From: Pseudodesulfovibrio sp. JC047
GTDB taxonomy: Bacteria > Desulfobacterota > Desulfovibrionia > Desulfovibrionales > Desulfovibrionaceae
Assembly (NCBI RefSeq): GCF_010468615.1
Contig: NZ_WUEH01000009.1
Coordinates: 1 to 64,000 of the forward strand
DNA: 64,000 bases
Reading direction: 5' to 3'
Of the stretch, positions 25,856 through 34,756 are shown one piece after another. The translations under genes were made by a program, and so were the position numbers. A model generated the notes under the pieces. That model saw only the letters and a list, made by a program, of their open reading frames with translations, was not told the DNA's origin and did not search any database. Within the stretch, counting starts at the first letter, position 1. Every line of letters starts with the position of its first letter.

Positions 25856-26806
25856 TCATGCGTTCCGAAGTGTGTGAATCGTTATTTCCGGTGGACAATT
25901 GAGCCTGGCTTGTACCCCTGAACATCCGGTTCCCCGGGCAGTGTATCCCTGCATTTCCCGATAGGACCAGGGGCCGCGACACATGGAGCGCGGACAGGCC
26001 CCATGGGTGATGATCGGCGTGCCTCCAGGCAAACATATCTGTCCTCCGTGAGTGTGACCACAGAGGTAGAAGTCCACCGCATGTCCAGATGCTTCTTTAT
26101 ATATTTCAGGGCTATGAGCGAGAAGGATAATGCAGGATTCGCGAGGGACGTTTGTCAGCGCCTGCTTGATGTCGTCCAATCCGTAGAAGTGGGGATCATC
26201 CACTCCGGCCAGGTAAAGAGCGTGTTTCCCCCTCGAAAAATGAACGGATTCGTTGAGGAGTACCGGCACACCGGCCGCTTCGAAGTAGGGGATTTCTTCG
26301 ATAAAATCATGGTTGCCCAAAATTGCGTATGTGCCCATTTCGCAGTGGATTTTTTTGAGCAGAGCCGTCATTTTTTCACCACATTTTTCATATGGCCCGT
26401 AGGTCAGGAACCGATAATCGCCGGTCAGAACGCAGAGGTCGAATTCCAGATGCCGGAGACTCTCTTGCAATTTCGTGCCTCCATCCACAAAACCGTCGAT
26501 GTGGATGTCCGACAACTGGAGGATTCGCAGTCCATCAAATTCGACTGGCAGGGTGGGGAGGGTAGTCTCAATGCGTTCGATCTGAAAATTCAAGCTTTCA
26601 CGTTCACATCGTTTGGTCAGTCCCGTCAGAGCGAGCCCGATCCGGCACGCGGTGGTAAGTTTTCCGAGATTCTCGAAGTGGAGCTTGCCTCGGCCTTTCC
26701 CGGACATCGTCGCTGCGTAGTCCACCTGAAGCCGAAGTCGTTCTGCAAGAACGTCGTCCCCGAATCTGTCAGCCAGTTCCTTGAATATCCCTTGGTGTCC
26801 TGTCAT
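25856..26806 (-). CDS. YaeI/LpxG-like calcineurin-type metallophosphoesterase
   Basis: This 316-residue protein has an N-terminal helical part (1-95). The phosphoesterase domain follows with all metal motifs in order: LSDIHID, TGDYR, LGNHDF, LLAHSP and CGHTHGGQ. The family includes YaeI and the lipid A enzyme LpxG, and many members act on membrane phospholipid-like or nucleotide-linked substrates. There is no signal peptide. It lies 18 nt after the receiver-PP2C gene and upstream of STAS2. A link to a lipid-linked sugar intermediate is possible but unproven. The C-terminal tail is rich in Cys and Gly. Confidence 0.8.
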   Translation of the reverse strand: MTGHQGIFKELADRFGDDVLAERLRLQVDYAATMSGKGRGKLHFENLGKLTTACRIGLALTGLTKRCERESLNFQIERIETTLPTLPVEFDGLRILQLSDIHIDGFVDGGTKLQESLRHLEFDLCVLTGDYRFLTYGPYEKCGEKMTALLKKIHCEMGTYAILGNHDFIEEIPYFEAAGVPVLLNESVHFSRGKHALYLAGVDDPHFYGLDDIKQALTNVPRESCIILLAHSPEIYKEASGHAVDFYLCGHTHGGQICLPGGTPIITHGACPRSMCRGPWSYREMQGYTARGTGCSGVQARLNCPPEITIHTLRNA

Positions 26807-26824
26807 ACATCAGTTACCTGCACC

Positions 26825-28015
26825 TTATGTCTCAGCACTGCATGCGGCCCCTTCCTGCATCTCGGAATCACCGCCGTATTGCATGCAGAGCACGGTCACA
26901 TCGTCTTGGGGAGGACGATTTTGACCGAATTCCAACATTGAATCGTAAATACATCCCACCATGACGTCGGGCGATTTCTCTCTGTTTTCAAGTGTTGATG
27001 TAAGGAAGCGATCGTGACCGAAATCTTCGCCATCGGATGATTCGTATTCGATGATGCCGTCCGTGAAAGCGATGAGCCGGTCATTGATTTCCAATTGAAA
27101 GGTTCCTTCTTCAAAGGGGACTATGCCTCCCAGACCGATGAGTGTGCCGCCTTTGTCCAAGGGGATCGGGTCGGTGCCTTGGCGCAGGATGAAGGGCGGG
27201 AGATGCCCTGCGTTGCTGTAGTGAACCAGTCCGGTGTGTATGTTGATGACGGCGTAAAACATGGTGAAGTGTTTTTCGAATCGCTCAATGGGAAAGTCGG
27301 TGTCCAAAAATTCGAGAACTTTTTGGGGAGGAACCGGCAATCCTGTTTCGTTTTCGAGAAGGTACCCTGATTGTGGTTGCAGATGTTGCGCCACGGAAAT
27401 CGCAGCCAGGGCGGAAGCCACGCCATGTCCACTGATATCGAGAATGTAGAGCGCAACATATTCATCGCTAAGATGGAAGACATTGAACATGTCGCCGCCG
27501 ACGTATTCACTTGGTTGAAATTTCCAGTTGATATGCAGTTTTTCGATATTTGGTTGGCAACTGGGGAGAAAGCTCTTTTGAATGAATGCGGCCGCCTTGA
27601 GATCTTCTTTGATGATTTTGTTTTTTTCCCTGAGTTCGGTGATGAGTCGGTATTGCCGAAGTCCGGCTTCAAGGGTGGCGATCAGGGTTTTCTTGTTGGT
27701 GGGTTTTTCCAGAAAACGGAAAATACGGCCTTCGTTGACCGCTGACAGTGCGGCGTCAACGTCCGCAAATCCCGTGAGCATGATGCGAATGGTCTCCGGA
27801 GACTGGTTTCGAACCTGGACGAGGAATTGGATGCCGTCCATTTCCGGCATTCGCAAGTCAGAGACAACAATCGCGAATTCTTCGGAATTCTTGATATGCT
27901 CAAGGGCTTCGGATGGACTGCTCATGGTCTCGATACGATATTTTTTGCGTAATAACAGCTTGAACGATCGCAGGACTTCCGGTTCATCATCAACAAACAG
28001 TATTTTTTCCGGCAC
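26825..28015 (-). CDS. Response regulator with PP2C (RsbU/SpoIIE-type) phosphatase output
   Basis: This 396-residue protein starts at GTG 28015 behind GGAGAGAG. The receiver domain shows DDE at 10-12, phospho-Asp53 (VVSDLRMPEMDG) and EKPTNKK. A coiled linker leads to a PP2C domain at about 175-380 with GGDMFNVF, ILDISGHGVASALAA and, near the end, QDDVTVLCM, so all metal-binding Asp positions I can identify are present. Such proteins dephosphorylate STAS partners, so phosphorylation of the receiver would switch the two STAS proteins downstream. The PAS histidine kinase in the divergent gene is the obvious candidate donor. The gene stands first on the long minus-strand run. Confidence 0.92.
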   Translation of the reverse strand: MPEKILFVDDEPEVLRSFKLLLRKKYRIETMSSPSEALEHIKNSEEFAIVVSDLRMPEMDGIQFLVQVRNQSPETIRIMLTGFADVDAALSAVNEGRIFRFLEKPTNKKTLIATLEAGLRQYRLITELREKNKIIKEDLKAAAFIQKSFLPSCQPNIEKLHINWKFQPSEYVGGDMFNVFHLSDEYVALYILDISGHGVASALAAISVAQHLQPQSGYLLENETGLPVPPQKVLEFLDTDFPIERFEKHFTMFYAVINIHTGLVHYSNAGHLPPFILRQGTDPIPLDKGGTLIGLGGIVPFEEGTFQLEINDRLIAFTDGIIEYESSDGEDFGHDRFLTSTLENREKSPDVMVGCIYDSMLEFGQNRPPQDDVTVLCMQYGGDSEMQEGAACSAET

Positions 28016-28124
28016 GACTCTCTCCTGTTTTCACGGGCTGAACCACGGTGTTCTTCGGATAAATTGAACATAAACATACCCTATTTGATAAAATAATGTA
28101 AAAATATTTTTTAGGAGGTATACG

Positions 28125-29249
28125 ATGGTGCATATGGAAACAGCACAAGCCCGAATCGCCCATAATATTTTCGAAAGCCTGCCGCTGGGGTTGATGGTCA
28201 TCTCGCCCCACGGTGATATTGTCATGTCCAACGATGCGTTGAGTGCTATTCTGGATATTCCTCCGGAACGGCTGAAAGCGGCAAGTTGGGCTGAACTTTT
28301 CATTGAAGACATTGATAAGAATACGGATTTTAATCAGGTTATTCTCGATATCATTGAGAAGAAAATCGTTGGAATGCGGCATATCGTTTCATATGAAAAT
28401 TCTCATGGCGGGCTTCGGCGACTGTGCATCACATCATCTTTTTTACAGGAAAGTGAAGCCCTTATCGGGATCGTGCTGCTGATCGAAGATGTCACTGACA
28501 AATATGAAATGCTTGAAAAGGAAAACGGCTATTTGCGGGAGATCCAGGGGTTGCAGTCCGAGCGGGTGGAAGGCTTGAACAAGCTGGCCATGGCCATGGC
28601 ACACCAGATACGGAATCCGCTCATGAGTATCGGCGGGAGTAGCAACCTGTTGTTGCGGAGCCTGACCCTTGAGGAGCGGGAGCGGGAACTGTTTGATTCA
28701 ATTTTATACGGGGCACAACGGTTGGAATCCCTTGTCCAGGCGGCACGATCTTTTGCATCGATACTGGAACCGGAACAACAGGATACCCCGCTGGCCGATA
28801 TCTTGACGGCAAGTTGTGACAAAGCCAATGCCTTTGCCGTGAATCGGGGACGCAATGTCGTTTGGAATCTGCCGAAAACCGATGTTCTGGTCCAGGTCGA
28901 TGCCGATCTTTTCGAGCGGGCTGTTTCGGCCCTGCTGTTCAATGCCATTGATTTCAGCAAAGGGAACGAAGCGGTGATTTCCATCGGTGTCAGTGTCACG
29001 GAGGGAGATGTGATGCTGACGGTCATGGATCAGGGGTTCGGTGTCTCGCCCGAAGAGATTCCGTATGTCTTCGATCCTTTCTATTCGAGTAAACCGGACG
29101 GCGTGGGCATGGGACTGACCGTCGCCAGACGGATCATCATGGAGCATCGGGGACAATTGACATTGGCCAGTGTCCTTGATGGTGGCACCACCGCGACGAT
29201 CGTACTGCCATGTGCTGATTCCACGGTGAATTTATGTAGTTTTTCCTGA
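28125..29249 (+). CDS. PAS sensor histidine kinase, divergent from the phosphatase regulator
   Basis: This 374-residue cytoplasmic kinase has a PAS domain at about 10-125. A HisKA segment carries the phospho-acceptor His160 (MAMAHQIRNPLMSIGG). The ATPase domain has LLFNAIDFSKGNE, VMDQGFGVS and GVGMGLTVARRII. There are no membrane helices. A strong site (AGGAGG) precedes the ATG. It shares a 109-bp divergent intergenic region with the receiver-PP2C gene and has no receiver gene of its own. I infer that it phosphorylates that regulator and so feeds the partner switch. The PAS ligand is unknown. Confidence 0.88.
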   Translation: MVHMETAQARIAHNIFESLPLGLMVISPHGDIVMSNDALSAILDIPPERLKAASWAELFIEDIDKNTDFNQVILDIIEKKIVGMRHIVSYENSHGGLRRLCITSSFLQESEALIGIVLLIEDVTDKYEMLEKENGYLREIQGLQSERVEGLNKLAMAMAHQIRNPLMSIGGSSNLLLRSLTLEERERELFDSILYGAQRLESLVQAARSFASILEPEQQDTPLADILTASCDKANAFAVNRGRNVVWNLPKTDVLVQVDADLFERAVSALLFNAIDFSKGNEAVISIGVSVTEGDVMLTVMDQGFGVSPEEIPYVFDPFYSSKPDGVGMGLTVARRIIMEHRGQLTLASVLDGGTTATIVLPCADSTVNLCSFS

Positions 29250-29296
29250 TGAAGTGTCACTCAACAGCCGAGGCTGTGAGGATGGGTTGAAAATGA

Positions 29297-29334
29297 ACGG
29301 AGGCAGGGTGCCCGAAACCCTGCCTCCGTTTTTT
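29297..29334 (+). terminator. Intrinsic terminator after the PAS kinase
   Basis: A perfect 12-bp stem (29297-29308 with 29318-29329) closes a 9-nt loop and is followed by T6 on the plus strand. The convergent amidohydrolase gene ends 2 nt further on. In the minus direction the tail is only moderately T-rich, so it may also end that transcript. Confidence 0.9.
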
Positions 29335-29335
29335 C

Positions 29336-31198
29336 TCAGTGGGTGTGGTTGGAATGATCGTGCCCGACAGGGAGACCGTTTCCGCAAAAGACCATATGGG
29401 CAAATTCGGCCATGGCGGTCATGGCCCGTGCATCCGGGAGCGTGACGCTGGTCGTTTCATCGCCTTTTTTGTACGTGAATGTGCCATTCATCATGGTCAT
29501 GAGAACATCGATTTCCGCGATCTTGATCGGTTCGACCTCAAAAGGATTTCCGTCCAGCACGACCAGGTCCGCGTATTTCCCGACTTCGAGACTGCCGATC
29601 ATGTCTTCCATGCGGAGTTGCCATGCCGCATCGATGGTGATCGCCCGGATGGCCTGTTCCACAGTCATGGGCGTGCGGTTGGGCGGGAAGGGGGTGGACT
29701 TGGGGTCCGAGATATCGAGCAGCGTGGTCGCACCCGTGACCACGTACAACGGCGCTTGCATACTCGGCGGTGTACTTGGAACATCGGCGGAGATGCTGAC
29801 TTTGACGCCGTGACGGGCGAAGTGCGGGTACCTGCCAAGCGAGCTGTTCACGCGCTCTTCACCGATCAGTTGCATATTCGCTGTTGCACCGCCGCCAAAG
29901 GTGTTCGTGAAGTTCGGCGTAGAATTGACCGGAATCTTGTTGTCGATGATACGTTTCTGGTCATCAGGGTGAACCCAGATGGCGTGATGCAATGCGCTTC
30001 GATTGTCCGAATTGATCTTTCGTGCCGCGAGGATGGCGTCCACGGCGGCACGGGAAGATCGATCCCCGTCAGTATGGATGAAGACGTCCAGATCGACTTT
30101 GGCGGCCTTGGTCACGATTGCTTTGGTCACCTCTGGTTCCACGTTGAAGGAACCGCGATTTTCACTGTCCTTGTACGGTTCGATGAACGGTGCGGTCCCG
30201 GCAATGGTGTTTCCCTCGGGGTGAATCTTGAGACTGGAGACCTTGACCATGTCGGAATTGTAGCGTTTTTGCATTTTGATGCCAAAATCGACAAAGCGTT
30301 GCGGGTCACCTGTTGTGGATTTGAACATGGGTTGGGCCAATGTCCGCATTTTGAGTTTTCCCGTGTCCGCCCAGTCCTGCATCATGTCCATGGCGACGAC
30401 AAAGTCCGTTTCCATCCCGCCGTGCACGTCCTTGATGTTTGGAGTGACGATGCCGGGAGCAAGGAAGGTCGTGGTGCCGTTGCTCGCGGCAATGGCCTGG
30501 AGCATTTGGGCACTTTCAGCGATCATGGTTTCAGGGTCCCATGCACCCATGTCAATATATGCTTGGAACCATTGGATTTCGATTGCCACGCCTGTCGGGT
30601 TGCCCGCGTCGTCACGAACCCAATAGGTGACGCCGGGGACAGTGTCCTTGGAGTCTTTGCTGATGTTGGCGGCCTTCAGGGCGGCGGTGTTCAGCCAGGC
30701 GTCATGGATCGTATTGTCGAGGATGATGGCTGGTCGGTTCGGGACCACGGCATCAAGGTCTCTGGCTGTGGGTAATCCTCCCAACATGCTTTGATCCCAC
30801 CCGATTCCCTGTATGACTTTTTTGTCCGGGTTGGCATCGGCATAGCTTTTGATCTTCGCCAAGGCATCGGCCCTGTCTTTTGCATCGTATATCTGGACGC
30901 CGAGCGTGGTCCATCCCGACGCGATGAGGTGGTCGTGCGTGCTGACAAAACCGGGGAAGATAGTCTTGCCGGATACGTCGATAACCGTTGTGTCCTCGTT
31001 GATATACTGCTTGGCGTCGTGTGCCGAACCGACAAAGGCAATTTTGTTGTCGGTCACGACAACGGCTTCAGCCCACGGTTGTTTCTGATCGACGGTGTAG
31101 ACTGTCCCTCCTGTGAAAACGGTTGTCTGGGAAGCCTGGGCACCTGTGGCGCAGACAAGGGCCAGCAACAGAAAGAGTATGCCCCATATTTTTTTCAT
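29336..31198 (-). CDS. Exported amidohydrolase-3 family protein (YtcJ-like)
   Basis: This 620-residue protein has a signal peptide (ILFLLLALVCATGAQA) and an amidohydrolase-3 fold. The N-terminal beta part (GGTVYTVDQKQPWAEAVVV) leads into the metal site STHDHLIASG. Later come the HTDGDRSSRAAVDA and LHHAIWVHPDD segments, and the C-terminal beta part (GKYADLVVLDGNPF). The family hydrolyses amide or related bonds, but substrates of exported YtcJ-like members are mostly unknown. GGAGG precedes the ATG. It is a single gene between the kinase terminator and the divergent gdx gene. A His-rich end (VGHDHSNHTH) may bind metal. Confidence 0.85.
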   Translation of the reverse strand: MKKIWGILFLLLALVCATGAQASQTTVFTGGTVYTVDQKQPWAEAVVVTDNKIAFVGSAHDAKQYINEDTTVIDVSGKTIFPGFVSTHDHLIASGWTTLGVQIYDAKDRADALAKIKSYADANPDKKVIQGIGWDQSMLGGLPTARDLDAVVPNRPAIILDNTIHDAWLNTAALKAANISKDSKDTVPGVTYWVRDDAGNPTGVAIEIQWFQAYIDMGAWDPETMIAESAQMLQAIAASNGTTTFLAPGIVTPNIKDVHGGMETDFVVAMDMMQDWADTGKLKMRTLAQPMFKSTTGDPQRFVDFGIKMQKRYNSDMVKVSSLKIHPEGNTIAGTAPFIEPYKDSENRGSFNVEPEVTKAIVTKAAKVDLDVFIHTDGDRSSRAAVDAILAARKINSDNRSALHHAIWVHPDDQKRIIDNKIPVNSTPNFTNTFGGGATANMQLIGEERVNSSLGRYPHFARHGVKVSISADVPSTPPSMQAPLYVVTGATTLLDISDPKSTPFPPNRTPMTVEQAIRAITIDAAWQLRMEDMIGSLEVGKYADLVVLDGNPFEVEPIKIAEIDVLMTMMNGTFTYKKGDETTSVTLPDARAMTAMAEFAHMVFCGNGLPVGHDHSNHTH

Positions 31199-31523
31199 GG
31201 TTCCTCCGATTTTTTGACCTGAGAGCCGTTTTTATGGATCGCATTCAAGGGGTCATTGCCTGAAAAACTGGCAAAAAGACGTCCTTGGTGAGAGAATTGG
31301 TTTGAGTATACCCAATAAAGGGATGATGTCAGTTATAGAATGGCTGGCAATGGCCAAACTCCGGAGCGGGTGTTTCGCCGAGTGTGGTCGTTTCATTGAG
31401 GAAATACCTTCTTGATCGCCTGTTTGTATCCTCTGTCGTGGTGTTGACGTGAAAACGAATTTGGTCCTGTATTTGATATATGTGTGGGAAAAATGGCATG
31501 CTCATCGCAAATAAGGAGAACCT
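31199..31523. other. Divergent intergenic region between amidohydrolase and gdx
   Basis: The 325 bp hold no supported gene. A TTGACG at 31444 could be a -35 box for gdx, but no good -10 box stands at the right distance. Because gdx genes are often under guanidine riboswitches I looked for those folds and did not recognise one. The last 15 bp carry the AAGGAG site of gdx. Confidence 0.5.
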
Positions 31524-31850
31524 ATGCATTGGTGGTATCTCGTTTTGGCAGGAATTTTCGAATGGGGATGGCCAGTTGGCCTCAAGTTGGGCTGGACTGA
31601 AAATGGAGTACATGGTGGATGGCTGTTTTTTGCCGCGATATGCATGGCGGTCAGCGGTGTGCTTTTGCTCACGGCGCAGAAAGTCATTCCAATGGGAACA
31701 GCCTATGCGGTTTGGACCGGCATCGGTGCTGTGGGGACATTTGTCCTTGGGATGGCTTTTTTCGGGGAACCCGCGACATTCGCCCGCTTTTTCTTTGTCG
31801 GGCTTATTGTCGTCGGCATTGTCGGCTTGAAGTTGGCTTCAGCGCACTAG
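31524..31850 (+). CDS. gdx: SMR-family exporter, Gdx (SugE) type
   Basis: This 108-residue protein has four transmembrane helices. The SMR glutamate lies in LAGIFEWGWPVGLKLGW and the family GTAYAVWTGIGAVGTFVLGM and FFGEPATFARFF blocks are present. The WPVGLK and GTAYAVWTGIGA wording fits the Gdx/SugE branch, which exports guanidinium ions, better than the Qac drug exporters. It differs from the paired flippase-like subunits at 24278-24993 in standing alone, as expected for a homodimer. AAGGAG is well placed before the ATG. A terminator follows at once. Confidence 0.85.
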   Translation: MHWWYLVLAGIFEWGWPVGLKLGWTENGVHGGWLFFAAICMAVSGVLLLTAQKVIPMGTAYAVWTGIGAVGTFVLGMAFFGEPATFARFFFVGLIVVGIVGLKLASAH

Positions 31851-31872
31851 GAGTGACGTCCAACACACACGA

Positions 31873-31910
31873 ACAAGGGCTGCGACGTGTGTCACAGCCC
31901 TTGTTTTTTA
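31873..31910 (+). terminator. Intrinsic terminator after gdx
   Basis: A 10-bp stem (31873-31882 with 31895-31904) is followed by a T-rich tail. The same hairpin sequence, with few changes, recurs beside both tRNA-Leu genes. An upstream ACACACG at 31865-31871 could pair with CGTGTGT in the loop, giving a competing fold. Confidence 0.85.
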
Positions 31911-32067
31911 TTGAGGGCGAAGAGCGTGTTTTGATGCTCTCATTATGAAAATGAATTGGTCTCCCTGTCGGCCCATTTCCTCTATGTATTCGGCATTGAT
32001 GGCAGCATCCATCTTAGGGGCTGATTCGATACTTTCTGATGCCATTTTTCGATGTTCAACCCTTGGT

Positions 32068-34167
32068 TTAGAAACGTTCAAATCCCTCTTCAGAGCTTTC
32101 ATTCATGTCCATATCGATTCCGGTAAATGTGTTTTTGGGAGATTTTCCAGTAGAAGTCCTTGGCAACTGTTTTGGCTGAGTTGAATTGTGTTTCATGTGG
32201 GTTGAACTGCGGTAGCTATTTGCGTTGTCATCGGTTTTGAAGAAGGCAACAGTAGCGTTGAGTTGTTCTGCTTGACTGGAGAGTTCTTCCGAAGTGGATG
32301 CCATTTCTTCAGCTCCAGATGCATTTTGTTGGACAACTTTGTCGAGGGTTGCAAGTGCATCGTTGATTTGTTTTATCCCTTCGTTTTGTTCTGTCGTTGC
32401 CATCGATATTTTTTGAATCAGATCAGCGGTACTTTTAATGTCAGGCACAATCTGGCCGAGCATTTCTCCTGCTTTTTCAGCAACTTCAACACTTTCAAAA
32501 GAGAGATTACTGATTTCGGTGGCAGCGGTTCCACTCCGTTCCGCTAGCTTGCGAACTTCTGCGGCGACGACAGCAAAGCCTTTACCATGTTCACCTGCAC
32601 GAGCTGCTTCAATTGCAGCATTGAGGGCGAGTAGGTTGGTCTGGCGTGCGATTTCTTCGATAATGGAGATTTTTTCAGCAATATCCTTCATGGCTGTAAC
32701 GGTTTGAGCAACAGCCTCTCCACCGGATTCGGCATCCTTTGCCGCTTTGGATGCAATGTTTTCCGTTCTCTTTGCATTTTCAGTATTGAGTTGGATGCTT
32801 GCTGCCATTTGTTCAACAGATGAGGAGACTTCTTCCACTGATGCGGCTTGTTCATTGGCACCATCTGACAAACTTTGGGACGAGGCTGAGAGCTCCTGGC
32901 TCCCAAATGCGACATTCTCGGCTGCACCTTTTACGTTGCCAACAACTGAAGTCAATTGACTGACCATTTCATCCAATGCGTTGACGATGCCTTGCTTTTT
33001 CTTGATGTCACCAAATGAGACGACAAGGTCTCCATCAGCTATTTGTCGGGATATTTTAGCGATTAACGCAGGTTCTCCGCCAACTTGAGCCTGTACGTCA
33101 CGAATGATCCAAATTCCAAGCGCGCCACCGATGGCAAGGGCAATGGCCAAACATGCTATGATGAGTACGTTCGTGGCGTTTACCGTCGCTTTGTTTGCCT
33201 CTTGGCGAATTGTCATGAGACCGTTTTCTTCGGCACTGAAGTCAGCCATCAGTTTTCTGAATTGATCAAAATAGACCTTTCCATGAGCTTCGCCTACCAA
33301 CGTAGCCATGTCGTCCATATTCTTTGCGTCGCCAATGTTTCGGCGAAGCTGGATGGCGGGGGTTATGACGTTCTTGCGCCATTCGGAAAGCGTGGTCAGC
33401 ATGTGTTCTAAACGTGCAACTTGGTCAGAATTATCGCTGACGTATTTTTTTAATTCTGCAATTTTAGCGTCAAATTCTTTAGAACCAGCAGTGTACGGAT
33501 CAAGAAATTTCTCCTGACCTGCAAGCAAATACCCTCGCATCCCTGTTTCCATATTGATGGCACTCGCGAGAATATCCATGGTTTTGATGATTGTTTTATA
33601 GGAGTGAGCAATCTTTTTGCTGTCAGCACCTTGGGCAGTTCGTTTATCAAGCAGCGTCTGTTCGATTTCAATGAATTCTGCAATTTGGGCTCTGAAAGAA
33701 TCGAAATAGTGTTTCCCACGCGCTTCTGCAACGAGGTCTGCGATGTCATTCATGGTTTTCGCATTACCAATTGTACGGCGCAGTTGAATGGCAGGTTCAG
33801 TCACTTTTTTTTGCCACGTTTTGAGGAGTGTTTCGACCTCGCCGAGACGAGCAACTTGTTTTGGGTTGTCCGAGACGGTTTGTTTCAGTTTGGTGAGTTT
33901 TTCATGCGTTGCTTTTTCTCCTCCCTTGTATGGATCAAGAAAGGCCTCTTTTCCTGCGAGCAGGTAGCCTCGCATTCCGGTTTCCATGTCTACCGCTGCC
34001 CCGATTATTCCCTGGGCTTCGCCGACTGTTACATATGTATGTTCAACCATGTTGTTGGTGGTTACAATTTTGTTGATATTCAAGAGTGCGACAGCACCAA
34101 TAATGAGCAATAGTGCTAATGGTGCACAAATTCCTAGAATGATTTTTGTTCTGAGTTTTAAAGTCAT
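32068..34167 (-). CDS. Methyl-accepting chemotaxis protein with duplicated CHASE3-like sensor
   Basis: This 699-residue chemoreceptor has transmembrane helices at about 9-30 and 335-357. The periplasmic region carries two CHASE3-like copies, each with an [12 protein letters not shown] motif (near residues 61 and 207). A HAMP segment and the signalling domain follow, with the hairpin tip [29 protein letters not shown]. The tail is about 45 residues of polar linker ending GFERF, which matches the CheR/CheB docking pentapeptide pattern (aromatic-x-x-aromatic). The DNA looks more AT-rich than its neighbours, a hint of transfer. AGGAT precedes the ATG. The ligand is unknown. Confidence 0.92.
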   Translation of the reverse strand: MTLKLRTKIILGICAPLALLLIIGAVALLNINKIVTTNNMVEHTYVTVGEAQGIIGAAVDMETGMRGYLLAGKEAFLDPYKGGEKATHEKLTKLKQTVSDNPKQVARLGEVETLLKTWQKKVTEPAIQLRRTIGNAKTMNDIADLVAEARGKHYFDSFRAQIAEFIEIEQTLLDKRTAQGADSKKIAHSYKTIIKTMDILASAINMETGMRGYLLAGQEKFLDPYTAGSKEFDAKIAELKKYVSDNSDQVARLEHMLTTLSEWRKNVITPAIQLRRNIGDAKNMDDMATLVGEAHGKVYFDQFRKLMADFSAEENGLMTIRQEANKATVNATNVLIIACLAIALAIGGALGIWIIRDVQAQVGGEPALIAKISRQIADGDLVVSFGDIKKKQGIVNALDEMVSQLTSVVGNVKGAAENVAFGSQELSASSQSLSDGANEQAASVEEVSSSVEQMAASIQLNTENAKRTENIASKAAKDAESGGEAVAQTVTAMKDIAEKISIIEEIARQTNLLALNAAIEAARAGEHGKGFAVVAAEVRKLAERSGTAATEISNLSFESVEVAEKAGEMLGQIVPDIKSTADLIQKISMATTEQNEGIKQINDALATLDKVVQQNASGAEEMASTSEELSSQAEQLNATVAFFKTDDNANSYRSSTHMKHNSTQPKQLPRTSTGKSPKNTFTGIDMDMNESSEEGFERF

Positions 34168-34557
34168 TTTTTTATCCTGTCCTTAAGGGCGTTGTTGTAT
34201 TTGTATTTAATACTTTAACAGTATGAATGTGTATAATCCATTATAAATATTGTACTAATTGGCAGTAATAACTAGTGGCAATCATAAAAGAAGGAAAGGT
34301 GAGTGGGGTTTCACATATTTATGGGATTGGGTCTTATTGTCCACAGAGTTCCTGCCCATTTTTCCTCGTAGAATATTCTGAGAATGCCGGTCAGATTTTT
34401 CAGCGTGAGATGCTGTCTTTGATTTTTACACGTGAATATTTGGCGGAGAGGTGGGCAGTCGTGTTGTGCCGAAGATTTCTGAAAACCGTGGGTGGGCCGT
34501 TGACCGTGTAGGACGGTAGGCCACAAAGAAGAAAATCAAAGACGGTGCCTAGCACAC
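34168..34557. other. AT-rich intergenic region with possible chemoreceptor promoter
   Basis: No gene is supported. On the minus strand TATAAT occurs at about 34246-34241, upstream of the chemoreceptor, but the matching -35 (TTACTG) is poor. A small hairpin, ACCGT/ACGGT, lies near 34503-34517. Low GC here matches the chemoreceptor rather than the tRNA side. Confidence 0.4.
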
Positions 34558-34560
34558 ACG

Positions 34561-34591
34561 AAAAAGGGCTGCGACGTGTGTCACAGCCCTT
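34561..34591 (-). terminator. Terminator of tRNA-Leu copy 1
   Basis: On the minus strand an 8-bp stem (34591-34584 with 34571-34564) is followed by a TTTTT tail, 10 nt beyond the tRNA 3' end. It is bidirectional in form and shares its sequence with the gdx terminator. Confidence 0.85.
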
Positions 34592-34600
34592 GTTCTTTAC

Positions 34601-34689
34601 TGGTGCCGAAGAGAAGATTCGAACTTCCACGGAGAAACCCCCACATGGTCCTGAACCATGCGTGTCTACCAATTCCACCACTTCGGCAC
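34601..34689 (-). tRNA. tRNA-Leu (anticodon CAG), copy 1
   Basis: The 89-nt gene encodes its own CCA end. It has a 7-bp acceptor stem (GTGCCGA with TCGGCAC in the 3' arm), an anticodon stem CATGG/CCATG around TTCAGGA giving anticodon CAG, the long variable arm of class II tRNAs, and a GTTCGAATC T loop. It reads CUG codons. Confidence 0.97.
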
Positions 34690-34756
34690 GTTCAGGAAGC
34701 GTTTGTCTATTAAAGAACCGAGAGATTGGCAAGCCTTTTCTTTGTTTTTTTTCAGT

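Larger units (their letters stand above)
34558..34697. repeat. 140-bp direct repeat, copy 1 (tRNA-Leu and terminator)
   Basis: As far as I can compare by eye, this block is identical, base for base, to 52127-52266 in the same orientation. It spans the terminator, the whole tRNA-Leu gene and 8 nt beyond its 5' end. Flanking bases differ at once on both sides. The distance between copies is 17,569 bp. Confidence 0.9.

Noticed and set aside
26003-26941. 312-codon plus-strand frame opposite the metallophosphoesterase
   Set aside because: All phosphoesterase motifs are on the other strand, and this frame spans two minus-strand genes.
29339-30775. 478-codon open frame on the plus strand opposite the amidohydrolase
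   Set aside because: It has no ribosome site or family motif. It mirrors codon structure of the real gene, which has a signal peptide and metal-site motifs.
31199-31523. Guanidine riboswitch upstream of gdx
   Set aside because: I looked for paired hairpins with ACGR loops and for the longer ykkC layout and could not fold either. A covariance-model search would settle it.
34275-34511. 78-codon open frame between the chemoreceptor and tRNA-Leu
   Set aside because: No good ribosome site, no homology that I recognise, and composition like intergenic DNA.
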